64,000 bases of DNA from Aculops lycopersici. Its lineage: Eukaryota > Arthropoda > Arachnida > Trombidiformes > Eriophyidae. Made by a program: the position numbers and the translations under genes. The notes beneath the pieces are model-generated. The model saw only the letters and a list, made by a program, of their open reading frames with translations, was not told where the DNA came from and searched no databases. Below, piece by piece: positions 43,939-53,315 of the stretch (the stretch's first letter is position 1; each line of letters starts with the position of its first letter). The stretch is from assembly GCA_015350385.1 (NCBI GenBank), contig WNKI01000001.1:5277010-5341009 (forward strand). Reading direction: 5' to 3'.

Positions 43939-45597
43939 ATGCCACTTCAGCAGCGTGTCATTGAACCTGTAAATGTATCTCGTTCCACATTGCCATTGCC
44001 ACCCGGTGATATAAAGCCTCTAATCAAGAGTATCGCCGCGGCAACTGGCCAAGGATTGGCAGCAAATGCTGCTGCTGCTGCCAACATAAATATTGTTAAT
44101 GAACTGGAGTGCGTGACCAATGGGACACTGTCAAATTTAATCAGGCAGTTGTCCTCATTATCTCGTCAAGCCGAGGAATTACTTGGTGGCATCTTCAACG
44201 ATGCCTCCAAGATACTAACGCGAACTGTTAATCTGCAACAAAGAATGGATACACTATCGGCTAGAATGGAGGCGTTAGATCAACCAAGCGATGCTTCGAT
44301 CATCCTTAGAGATCCTACTATGCAGTATGAAACTTTCTCGTCAGATATGACGTGCGATCAGCAAGTTCTCTCAAAACAACAGATGCCATCATCGGTAGCT
44401 GAGCTCTATCAAACATGCGACAAGCCGCCGCCCCTCCAAACCTTGGACCCATATCGTGACGATGGTAAGAGTGGATTAAAATTCTACACCGATCCCACAT
44501 ATTTCTTCGAATTGTGGAAGAAGGATATGATGAAGGATACTATGAAGTCACAAGCTCAACAACCTCCGAGGCCACAGCAACAACAGCTGCATCCTCAAGA
44601 TCAAACAACGAGAACTTTGCAACATCAATCGAGGCGAATATCCCAACATTCTCCCCAGATTGACGCAGCTAAGCAGGCGAGAAACCAGGTGGTGTCCATT
44701 AATGGTTCATATGCGAGCACAACCACTTATGTCTCCTCTATGGGGTCTAGTCAGGACATGTATGGTCAGCACAACAATAGCCAGCAACAGTTCCAAGCAA
44801 ATCAGATGTCCCGCAATCATATCGATATCGATAAGACTACCGAGGCTATGACGAAGCTCATGCAACAGACTTCGATGGTTGATAATGCTCAAAAAATGCA
44901 GCAACAAGGTGGTTATCCTATGCAACAACAGCAACCGTACCAAGATCCAATGCAGCATCAGCACCAAGAGTCACAGCAATCTATGCACATACTCCAACAG
45001 CAACAGATGGCCAATCAAATAGTTTCGCAACAGAGATTAAACTCCAATGCCCAGCAACTATATCAAATACAACAACATCAGCAGAACTATGTGCCCAGCC
45101 CACAACAGCAAGCGCCTCCGCCTCCAGCACCGCCGCCGCCACCTAGCGCGATTTTAGCGTCACCACCTCCTCCGCCTCCACCACCGCCACCGGCTCTATC
45201 ACCCCTGCCGCCTCCAACCTCGCCTCCACCACCACCACCTCCGCCAGCTCCCCCGGCTCCACCCCCGCCGACCCAAACAGTCAAGGCAGCGCCACCTCCG
45301 GCGGCCGTCCTCCAACCTCCAACTGCAGCTCAGTTGCAGCAAAAACAACGCCAATTACGCAAGACAGTACCGATTCAGAGGGACCCCAGAAGCGATCTCC
45401 TGGCTGCCATCAAGCAAGGCATAACTCTTCGAAGAGTTGAAGACACAAAAAAACAAGTTGAAGCAGAGAAGCAGCAAAGTATGGGCAATGATGTGGCTTC
45501 CATTCTAGCTAGACGAGTTGCAATGCAAGTTAGTGACTCGGATGACAACGATGGTGATGACGATGACGAAGACAATGATTGGGACAATGATTCTTGA
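43939..45597 (+). CDS. SCAR: SCAR/WAVE actin nucleation-promoting factor
   Basis: 552 residues in one exon. The N-terminal WAVE homology domain starts MPLQQRVIEP and continues NELECVTNGTLSNLIRQLSSLS; then PPPLQTLDPYRDDGKSGLKFYTDPTYFFELWK, as in animal WAVE proteins (shown here as separate conserved blocks). A Gln-rich middle and a proline-rich region (about 385-455) bind profilin and SH3 domains. A single WH2 motif (about 482-502, DLLAAIKQGITLRRVE) is followed by a central helix (VASILARRVAMQ) and an acidic tail with the conserved Trp near 548. Within the regulatory complex it links Rac to Arp2/3. A roughly 35-residue Ala/Asn-rich insertion interrupts the usual LPPG-NELECVTN junction. Confidence 0.95.
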   Translation: MPLQQRVIEPVNVSRSTLPLPPGDIKPLIKSIAAATGQGLAANAAAAANINIVNELECVTNGTLSNLIRQLSSLSRQAEELLGGIFNDASKILTRTVNLQQRMDTLSARMEALDQPSDASIILRDPTMQYETFSSDMTCDQQVLSKQQMPSSVAELYQTCDKPPPLQTLDPYRDDGKSGLKFYTDPTYFFELWKKDMMKDTMKSQAQQPPRPQQQQLHPQDQTTRTLQHQSRRISQHSPQIDAAKQARNQVVSINGSYASTTTYVSSMGSSQDMYGQHNNSQQQFQANQMSRNHIDIDKTTEAMTKLMQQTSMVDNAQKMQQQGGYPMQQQQPYQDPMQHQHQESQQSMHILQQQQMANQIVSQQRLNSNAQQLYQIQQHQQNYVPSPQQQAPPPPAPPPPPSAILASPPPPPPPPPPALSPLPPPTSPPPPPPPPAPPAPPPPTQTVKAAPPPAAVLQPPTAAQLQQKQRQLRKTVPIQRDPRSDLLAAIKQGITLRRVEDTKKQVEAEKQQSMGNDVASILARRVAMQVSDSDDNDGDDDDEDNDWDNDS

Positions 45598-45600
45598 AGA

Positions 45601-46012
45601 AACCATTAAAGTCTTGATTGATAACGCTCAAAACTTTCTTCAACTGTTCAAAACCAAAATATTCACCATAAAATTAATGCTAGCAGCAACGAACGGCGTG
45701 TCAACCCATAGTCGTCTAGCCATTTGCTCGCTTGATGACCCACAACAGTCATGCTATTTTTAACTAACAATCATGGACATTCGACTGTATCTACGACTTT
45801 TTACGCCAAGGTTTGTGGATAACTCTCGTTTTCAAACTATTGCTCAACTTTCGGCCAGATTGACAGGTTGTTGACTGCATTTTCAACGAGGCAACAACGT
45901 TGAACAGACAGTATAGCTCGACGTATATTCAGATACAAAGCTGAATGATAGCACCAGAGAAAATCATCTAATTCAATGTATTTGACATTTGTCCATCAGT
46001 AGTCAATTCACG
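45601..46012. other. Interval between WAVE and the small secreted peptide gene
   Basis: About 410 bp containing the 3' UTR of WAVE and the upstream region of the next gene. No other coding feature was seen. Confidence 0.5.
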
Positions 46013-46240
46013 ATGTTATCTTTCCGCCTAAACAAGTCATTTTTTATCCTTTCCGTGACTATGCTGGTCATTTTGCTTGTCTTGTCAAGCTTCATTGAAT
46101 GCAGAGCACTTGACGCAGACGGTGACACTATCATGGAGGACGCCTTCGACTCAGAACCCGTTTCTGATTCGGTATCCAGCGTTGGATCAACAGGACTGGA
46201 TCTGAACGTCAATGCCGAGGATACCCAGCTCAGTTTGTGA
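46013..46240 (+). CDS. Small secreted acidic peptide, unknown function
   Basis: A 75-residue frame starting at the ATG at 46013. A short basic N-terminus is followed by a long hydrophobic core (ILSVTMLVILLVLSSF) and a likely signal-peptidase site near ECRA. The mature part of about 40 residues is acidic and Ser-rich (DADGDTIMED...). There are no cysteines in the mature part and no dibasic processing sites, so it does not look like a classic neuropeptide or disulphide-rich toxin. AATAAA at 46337-46342 supports a short transcription unit. I recognise no family. It could be a real secreted peptide gene or a chance frame; the clean signal peptide and the poly(A) signal favour a gene. Confidence 0.55.
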   Translation: MLSFRLNKSFFILSVTMLVILLVLSSFIECRALDADGDTIMEDAFDSEPVSDSVSSVGSTGLDLNVNAEDTQLSL

Positions 46241-46511
46241 GGGTTAGAATGACCGAAGGAGCAAGTAGAATCATCGGTATGAATAATGCGATACCCATGT
46301 TTGTGTTAGTGGTAATAGTAGTAGAGAAATATGAAGAATAAACGGAAATTAAACCATAGTAATAATGTTTAGTCTACTATCCTTCAATCTGATTGGTTGC
46401 ATACATACATACGTAAGACTTAATTTACATTTGAGTGATGTCAATGATGATCATGTTGTTGAAAAGTATTATGATGATGATGTTCAAAAAATATTGACAG
46501 CATGAAGATCT

Positions 46512-47261
46512 TCAGGAGAATGTTTCTGGTCGATGGTGGACAGTGTGTCCAAAGTTGTCGTCACCACCGGGCATCATATTAGCCATTTGTGTGATGGGGT
46601 CCAGTTGCTGACCCGATGGCGGCGGTGGCGGTGGTGGTGCTAGCCGAGATTGGTCTTGTTGTTGTTGTCGATTGGGAGGTGGTAGAGAATGTTGAGGTGG
46701 TGGTGGCGGCGGCGGTTGTTGCTGCTGCTGATGTGGTTGCCCAGTTGGTGGTAGCTGCGCTGGTTGTGGCAATTCATCTCCTCTGACTACCATACTCAGT
46801 CTATCTAACTTTGGTTCAACCTTCTGTGGGCTCAAATTTCCCTGTTGATCTGGTGGTCCGCCAGCTTGTATCATGGGTCCCTGTTGGTGCTTGCTTGAAT
46901 GAAAATGGATAATGCTCTCATATTGGCCAGACTTGACAGCATCGGCGGCCTCGTTGGCTGTGGCCGAGTCAAACACATAAATATATGGTTGCATCATCAG
47001 GACCTAATTGTTTTGATAGTTGATACAATCTAATTAAATAATATGATTATTACATAAAGAAAGTTGCTAGCCATGCGATTCAATGATCATGGCAATATAT
47101 TGAGAGTTCCGTTAAAACTGGTGAGAGATGAAACTTAGCGAACTAAGGGACTGTACATTTGTGTTTGTTCGTGGTTCGCTTACAACGGACGACAAGTTTC
47201 TTCTGGAGTTCAGATTCTGAACGGGGAAAAAGCTGCGCACGAGAGGTAGCCAGAATTTCAT
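46512..47261 (-). CDS. Short BCL9/Legless-like protein with HD1 (Pygopus-binding) domain only
   Basis: Proposed exons 47184-47261 and 46512-47003 with a 180-bp intron (GTAAGC donor, TTAG acceptor, phase 0), giving 189 residues. The block PYIYVFDSATANEAADAV, continuing KSGQYESIIHFH (about residues 32-61), matches the BCL9/Legless HD1 helix pattern YVF-x-x-x-x-AN-x-AA-x-AV-x-x-GQ-x-x-x-I-x-x-FH. In Wnt signalling HD1 binds the Pygopus PHD finger. The rest is Pro/Gln-rich. The beta-catenin-binding HD2 helix of BCL9 is not present here. The first exon (MKFWLPLVRSFFPVQNLNSR) is basic and amphipathic, like a mitochondrial presequence, so the exon join or the localisation may be wrong. Confidence in the HD1 resemblance is moderate; confidence in the gene model is lower. 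Confidence 0.55.
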
Positions 47262-47406
47262 GCGGCGCAATCTGCTGATGCTATAATGCAATCGAAATCT
47301 TCATTGAGTTTGCATTGAATTCGCAAACCAAAACAAAGACTTATCCTTACATGTATTCTGTAAGAATTATCTCTAAATTTGTACCCCAATCTCACATTTG
47401 CCAATC
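47262..47406. promoter_or_regulatory. Bidirectional promoter region, BCL9-like gene and UFD1
   Basis: Only 145 bp separate the proposed minus-strand start codon from the UFD1 start codon, so both genes must share core promoter sequence or overlap at their 5' ends. Confidence 0.5.
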
Positions 47407-48183
47407 ATGTTCAATTTAAATCTATTTCCCGAGCCCACAAGACCATTCAACAATATCTACAAATGTTACTCCGTCTCGATGATGCAAGGACACGAGAGAG
47501 AGAATGTCGATCGAGGCGGTAGGATATTTTTGCCCCCTTCGGCTTTGGATCAGCTAAGTAGACTCAGTATTGAATATCCCATGCTATTCAAATTGACCAA
47601 CACAAATCAGGATCGTTTCACACACTGCGGCGTTCTGGAATTTGTGGCTGACGAGGGCAAGTGTCATATGCCATATTGGATGATGAGAAACCTATTCCTA
47701 GACGAGGGATCTTTTGTTAAAGTCGAATCGGCCTCGCTACCTGTAGCAACATTCTCGAAATTTCAACCCCAATCAGTCGACTTCCTCGACATCACAAATC
47801 CAAAGGCTGTGTTAGAGAATGAGCTCAGGAGTTTTGCCTGCCTTACCACAGGTGATGTGATAGCAATCAGCTACAATGATAAGATATATGAGCTTTGCGT
47901 TTTGGAAACAAAACCAGCTTCGGCTGTCAGTATTGTTGAGTGCGATATGAGTGTTGATTTTGCACCTCCGGTAGGTTATGTGGAACCAGTGGCTAAACAA
48001 GAGGTAAAGGAAGAGAAGGTAGTAGAGCCCAAGTCCCAAGGTTTCAGGTTAGATGGCAAGTCCACCGCAAGAGAAGATGGATTCTCTACCATTCCCCTCG
48101 TCAAAAAACAAGAATCGCCTCGTGGTCAGCCAGACTATGACTACAAGCCGGGTTACATCAAGTTTTTTAGGAATAAAGTATGA
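47407..48183 (+). CDS. UFD1: Ubiquitin fusion degradation protein 1
   Basis: 258 residues in one exon, starting at the ATG at 47407 (MFNLNLFPEP); an upstream TTG is not a plausible start. The double-psi-barrel UT3 domain is easily recognised by GGRIFLPPSALDQLSRL, YPMLFKLTN, HCGVLEFVADEGKCHMPYWM, SKFQPQSVDFLDITNPKAVL and FACLTTGDVIAI. The C-terminal part, which binds p97/VCP and NPL4, is shorter than in vertebrates (about 307 residues in total there) but ends in a related basic GYIKFFRNKV. With NPL4 and p97 it extracts ubiquitinated substrates from ER and chromatin for the proteasome. The next gene, convergent, encodes a proteasome subunit. Confidence 0.96.
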   Translation: MFNLNLFPEPTRPFNNIYKCYSVSMMQGHERENVDRGGRIFLPPSALDQLSRLSIEYPMLFKLTNTNQDRFTHCGVLEFVADEGKCHMPYWMMRNLFLDEGSFVKVESASLPVATFSKFQPQSVDFLDITNPKAVLENELRSFACLTTGDVIAISYNDKIYELCVLETKPASAVSIVECDMSVDFAPPVGYVEPVAKQEVKEEKVVEPKSQGFRLDGKSTAREDGFSTIPLVKKQESPRGQPDYDYKPGYIKFFRNKV

Positions 48184-48281
48184 TCAATCATAAATAAAAT
48201 GCTCAATTACTCTCCACCTAGTGGATTGTTTCTGTTCATCTACGTTTATACAAAAAGATTTAATCACCGGACCCCTCTAGA

Positions 48282-49116
48282 TCACGCCATGGCAATCGCA
48301 TTCAGATGCTCCTCAACCTCAGCATCGGGTAGCACCATGAATTTACCAGATTCATCTGCAACTCCAACTTCCAGCTCACTAGGCTTGAAGTCAACACCGA
48401 CCGATTGACTGAGGGCCCTGATGGCCATCTGAATTGTCTCAGCCTTGTTATAATCCTGGCGTTTTCTTAATTTCTTCTCTAAGTAGTTGGAACATTCTGC
48501 AGCCTTCACGCCAACGGCACAACCACGATATCCACAATAATAACCGGCAGGATCGGTTTTGAACAACTGAGGTCGACCGTCTTCAAAAGATAACATCATC
48601 ATGCTTGTACCAAGGGGTCTCATCTCAGCATTTTGGGTGTAAACTTGCGCGAGGTCAGCCATACGTCTAGCGAGAAGTTTCACAGAGATTGGGATTCCAA
48701 ATTTGTACTGGTAATTTGCTGCCTCATATCTAGCTCGCTGAATTTGGGCACAACAATCTGGTAAGGCACCTGTAATGCAACAACCGATTGTCTCTGTTAA
48801 GCGATAAATGTGTGTAATGGATTTTGCATCAATAGCCTTGTCGCCAATCTTCTTTTGAGACACAACGCAAACATTTTCTTTGCCCCTGAGACCAACAGAT
48901 GTGATGCCAGCTTGATTTATTGCCTTGAATGCATACTCTGATGTTGGGTAGAGATTTTATAATTGGGTGTCATTAGTGTCTGAGCTTAAAATTTAGGAAT
49001 ATCTTGTGACTATCTGCAATTGCTCCGAAACTATACTCACCTACTTGGTACAGTCTTCCTTCTGGAGAGAAGATGGTAATGTGACGGTCGAAACCTGAAC
49101 TTGATCCTCGTGACAT
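48282..49116 (-). CDS. PSMA6: 20S proteasome subunit alpha-1 (alpha type 6)
   Basis: Two exons, 49041-49116 and 48282-48937, with a 103-bp intron (GTGAGT donor, CAG acceptor). The join completes the codon for Glu in LYQVEYAFKAIN, giving 243 residues, the normal length. Exon 1 begins MSRGSSSGFDRHITIFSPEG, the alpha-type N-terminal signature that gates the proteasome channel. RARYEAANYQYKFG, YTQNAEMRPLG, DPAGYYCGYRG and DFKPSELEVGV are diagnostic of PSMA6. Alpha subunits are non-catalytic and form the outer ring. It is convergent with UFD1, with about 100 bp between stop codons. Confidence 0.97.
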
Positions 49117-49848
49117 TCTGTCGATTGATGTGGGGAAGTATTCTAGTAAAAGTAGAATTTAATTGGATAGCTCAATATGTATATATCTTAGCAATACTAG
49201 TATCGGTGAGAGTATTGAGATTAATGTTTGAATAATGTTTAGGGACACACGAGGATTGATTCCGTATAAAATGCATTGATGGCCGTAGAGAATACTCGTT
49301 CACAATGGGCGCAATTTTCGAAATTTCTTTAGCCAAAGCGCCTGCGCTACATTTACAGCAGCTGATCCAATATTTAGACCCTGGCCCTTGCTTGCACCTC
49401 GGTGGCTGTCGTCTCACGAAACATGCCAATGGCTAGCCATTATTTTAGAATGACAGCCATAAAATCGACATTTCATTATAACCCGGAATCGACATGACAT
49501 TACAAAACATACTGCAATCAACACTAAACGAACAGAAACTTTATTCAAGTTACGATTCTCAAAAGTTGTACAAGATTCCATTCTTGAACCCACGTTGTCA
49601 ATATGGATTTGCATTGAATTTACTCTGAGCATAAGTTATTGGATTATATCATAATCAGATCTACTAAGACTGATACAATCGCATATCTAGAACATAAACG
49701 TAAATTTGCAATCTCATCGCAGGCACTCTCAACAGATAGTATTGCTACCTCAATATAGGAATTTGAGCACAAAATCTGATCGCTCGCGTATAACCAAAAC
49801 ATTGCCGAGCTATCAAGAAACTGAGATCATCAAGAATAAGGTTGCAGA
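49117..49848. promoter_or_regulatory. Divergent interval between PSMA6 and ERp44
   Basis: 732 AT-rich bases between two divergent start codons. They must hold both promoters. I saw no coding sequence or clear repeat. Confidence 0.5.
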
Positions 49849-51165
49849 ATGAAATTAACTAAGCGTCCTGGATCTAGCCCCCCGATTTCAAATGTAGCCC
49901 CAGATCGCGTATATCTATGCACGGTATCAATATTGTGCATAATACTGTCAATAATATCATTGTGTGATCTTCATATGGTCGAGGCTAACGAGGAGCTTAG
50001 ACCAACTACAGTTTTAGAGCTGACATCAGACAATTACGATGCAAGCACTAGTAAATATCAAATAGTTGTACTAAACTTCTATGCAGATTGGTGTCCTTAT
50101 AGTGCCAGATGGAAACCAGTCTTTCAGGAGACCGCAAAGATTATCTACAATGAATCACTAAGCCACGATCCTAGGACCATTGTTTTTGGTCAGATCAATT
50201 GTGAAATCCAAACAACTTTAGCACAGAGATTTAGGATAACAAAGTTCCCCACAACGAAGCTAACACTTAATGGAAAGGCATGCAAGAAAGAGTATCGAGG
50301 AGCTAGAAACACACAAGCCTTCAAAGAGTATGTCGCAAAGTTCCTAGCTGATCCGATGATTTATGTTGATCATAAGACAAGCTTAGCCTCGAAAGTAGAA
50401 GAGAAAAAGGGAGCCTTGATAATGTATTCAGGTAGACCAGACGAGCATGACGAGAAACCCGTAGAGAGTAATGAATTGCAAACCCTGCGTCGAGTTGCGC
50501 AACAATTGCGTGAGGATTGTCAGTTTGTTTATGTGCTCAATAGTGCCTCTCAACATAAGGTTCAACCACCAGACTTATACTCATTGACATTCAAACCTCA
50601 CCACAAGACAGTCGATTACGAGATACCTTACAGGGGAAGTTTGACTGACTTTGAGGCTATATCTCATTGGGCAAAAGAGAGCTGTGTTCCGTTGGTGCGT
50701 GAGATAACATTCGAAAATGCTGAGGAGCTAACGGAGGAGGGATTGCCATTTGTGATATTATTCTACGATTCAAATGATAAGACATGGATTGAGCTATACA
50801 AGAAGGTGGTTGAGAAAGAGCTCAAGGACGAGTCAACTCGAGTCACCTTTCTCTACGCCGACGGACACCTGTTCTCGCATCCGCTCAAGCATTTAGGCAA
50901 AACAACCAAGGATTTGCCATTGGTTGCGATCGATAGTTTCAAGCACTTATTTTTATACAAGCAACCAATAACAAGCATAACTCAGCCAGGCAAATTGAAA
51001 CAATTCATTGCCGATCTACATTCAGGAAAATTAGATCGTGAGTTTCACTTTGGCCCAGACCCTGACTCACTGAACCCACAGACAAGCCCACCCGAATCAG
51101 CATTCAACAAACTCGGCCCCTCCGCCTATAGGTACTCTTTGCTAAATACACGAGACGAGCTTTAG
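49849..51165 (+). CDS. ERp44: ERp44-like thioredoxin-domain chaperone of the early secretory pathway
   Basis: 438 residues in one exon. An uncleaved-looking N-terminal stretch of about 25 residues precedes a hydrophobic signal (about 23-40). The first thioredoxin domain has FYADWCPYSARWKP: a CxxS site with a single cysteine, the mark of ERp44 (CRFS in vertebrates), which traps client cysteines rather than oxidising them. FRITKFPTTKL and EYRGARN follow, then two redox-inactive thioredoxin-like domains. The C-terminus YRYSLLNTRDEL matches the ERp44 tail and gives KDEL-receptor retrieval. It retains Ero1, immature oligomers and other clients between Golgi and ER. Two His-containing segments in the C-terminal domain could serve the pH/zinc switch known in the family, but I did not map them. 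Confidence 0.95.
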   Translation: MKLTKRPGSSPPISNVAPDRVYLCTVSILCIILSIISLCDLHMVEANEELRPTTVLELTSDNYDASTSKYQIVVLNFYADWCPYSARWKPVFQETAKIIYNESLSHDPRTIVFGQINCEIQTTLAQRFRITKFPTTKLTLNGKACKKEYRGARNTQAFKEYVAKFLADPMIYVDHKTSLASKVEEKKGALIMYSGRPDEHDEKPVESNELQTLRRVAQQLREDCQFVYVLNSASQHKVQPPDLYSLTFKPHHKTVDYEIPYRGSLTDFEAISHWAKESCVPLVREITFENAEELTEEGLPFVILFYDSNDKTWIELYKKVVEKELKDESTRVTFLYADGHLFSHPLKHLGKTTKDLPLVAIDSFKHLFLYKQPITSITQPGKLKQFIADLHSGKLDREFHFGPDPDSLNPQTSPPESAFNKLGPSAYRYSLLNTRDEL

Positions 51166-51487
51166 AAGAGGATTAGAAGAAAAAATCGTACGTAATCGTG
51201 AATCGAATGATATAACAGTCAATTGCTCTGAACAATCGATTAGATTTGTATCTACATGAATCGGAGACGAAAATAGAGTGTATGTGTGTATTTTTATTAC
51301 TGGTTAAAGATTAATATCATAACAATGACGACTAATTGTTTTAAATAATACAAAAAAAATTATCTAAGACTATTACAACTAGAAACATTTTTGATTTGTG
51401 TAATGCACTCCAAATCATCATCTTAGACTTAATTATGTTTTTGTTGTTGTTAGATTATGAGTTCATCTAGATGATCAACTATCCCAT
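51166..51487. other. Convergent 3' interval of ERp44 and the lysine-rich gene
   Basis: About 320 AT-rich bases between two convergent stop codons. No gene was seen. Confidence 0.5.
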
Positions 51488-53315
51488 CTAACCCTTCTTT
51501 TTCTTCATCTTTTTCTCCATCTTCTTCATCTTTTTCTTCTTTCCTCCCTCCTTCTTCTTGGCATACTCCTCCTTCTTCTGCTCGTTCATTTGAGGTAGTT
51601 ATTCGGGGACAGGAAGTTGATTTCAGTGGTTATTATCAAGTTGAGCTCTAAGAAAAACATATCAAATCATCCCCTAATATAGTAGACTAGATTGAGCACA
51701 TCGATTACTTACCTTCTTGTGGCCCTTCTTAAATTTCTCTCCCTTATGCTTCTTCCACTTGCTCTTCTTCTCCTTCTTATACTTCTTGCCGTGCTTGTTC
51801 TTCTTATGATACTTCTTCATATGTTTGCCCTTGTACTTCTTGCCCTTCTCCTGGTGCCACTTCTTCTTCCATTTCTTCTGCTTAGAATTCCACTTCTTCT
51901 CCCGCTTAATATCGTGCCACTTCTTCTTTTTGCCCCACTCCTCCTTGTGGTAGACCTTTTTGAAACCCTTCTTCTTGTGGCCTTTATCTTTAAGCATCTT
52001 GTGACCTTTTTTGCCCTTCTTGTGGCCTTTTTTCATCTTTTTCTTGGAGCCCCACCTGTTGAATTGAGAGCAAGAGGGTAAGAGAGAAAGAATCATAGTT
52101 GTTAGAGAGTCATCTAGCATTGGCCGGAAGTAGTCATCTTTTGAATAGTCCATCATACTCACTTCTTCTTCTTGAAGTTTCCCTTCTTCTTATGTCCCTT
52201 CTTTTCCATGCCCCACTTCTTTTTCTCCTTTTTACCTGTTGATTGTTTTGAATTTGATTTGTTAGTTAACTGGAACTTTAAAGGGAGAGCAATTCTTAAA
52301 AGAAAAGTTACTCTGAATATTTACCTTTCTTTTTCTTCTCCATTCCTCCCTTCTTCTTCTTGGACTCGTACTTCTTCTTCTTATGTTTCTTGCCCTTCTT
52401 CCATTCCTTATGCTTTTTCTCCATCTTCTTCTTCTTCTTCTTAATCATCTTTTTCTTCTTCTTCGAGTCCGACGCCACCATAGTCTCAGTAGAAGCCGAG
52501 GCTACTGGTGCGACTTGTTGCTGTTGCAAGCTCGAGTAAGTCGCGAGATCTCTAGGTGAAGCAGTTCTGGCTGTTGTCGAGACGGAACCGGAAGTAGCCG
52601 CCGTCGCTAGCGCAGTTGTTAAAGCGAGAGCATGTGGCGACTTTGTATGATGTTGGTGGTCAATATTGGCCTTGTTTACGGTGTCACTAGTTGTAAGGGG
52701 TTGCACAGACAACCTGCTGTTACTTTTGTTATTGTTTCTTACGTCGATACTAATTGTGGTTGGTGTCGAGTGTTGGCTTGGAGCACTTGATGATAAATTG
52801 TCTGGATATGTAGTGTGTTGTGATTTTACGCGTATTGCGTGCTGTTGTCCCACTTGTGACCCAACTCCATCTCCGGTCAACTCCAGGCAATTAGATGAGT
52901 GCAATAGATTTAAAGATAATGCTAATGCAGTCAACATTAACCAGGTTAACATTGAGCTCGCACCACTAGAGGTTCGCCCTCGTTTATTATGATCTGGCTT
53001 CATTATTTTGGCCGATTGTATAACACGAGTTTTGGTTAATTGGTTGCTGGTTGTCATTGATGACACGACCATCGTATTGTGATCGCTTCTAGTTGTTATC
53101 GTGATATTTGTTGCCGTAGTCTCTCGTCGCAATTTTGGTGAATCCTTTTCTCTTGAATCACACCAAAATCCATATACCAATCCGATCCTACGATCATGCA
53201 ACTTACGACCATACCGGTCAGACCACCTGTCGTCTAGACCGGAAGGCCGCCGTTGGCTCGTAAGCGGAGGCGGAAAACCGTCCATTTTTTCGTCGCGACA
53301 AGTTTCAAAACTCAT
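51488..53315 (-). CDS. Lysine-rich low-complexity secreted or anchored protein, four exons, unknown function
   Basis: Hand-built exons: 52325-53315, 52163-52235, 51713-52055 and 51488-51577. All junctions are GT-AG, phases agree throughout and the model ends in a stop after KKKKG, giving 498 residues. A better start may be the ATG at 53003: MKPDHNKRGRTSSGASSM then runs into a hydrophobic signal (LTWLMLTALALSLNLL), giving 394 residues. After the signal comes a Ser/Thr/His-rich stretch of about 140 residues, then roughly 240 residues dominated by Lys with scattered Gly, His, Trp and Met-Glu (KKWHDIKREKKW, KGHKKGKKGHK). No catalytic domain is visible. It could be a polycationic cuticle, matrix or mucus-binding protein, but this is speculation. 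Leu-rich frames on the opposite strand are shadows of the Lys codons. Confidence 0.7.

Noticed and set aside
45989..46012. Longer N-terminus of the small secreted peptide
   Set aside because: The frame opens with TTG; the ATG at 46013 directly precedes the signal peptide.
47398..47406. Three-residue upstream extension of UFD1
   Set aside because: It begins with TTG; the ATG at 47407 matches the family N-terminus.
51692..52081. 129-codon Leu-rich frame that looks like a membrane protein
   Set aside because: It is the reverse complement of Lys codons (AAG read as CTT) of the lysine-rich gene.
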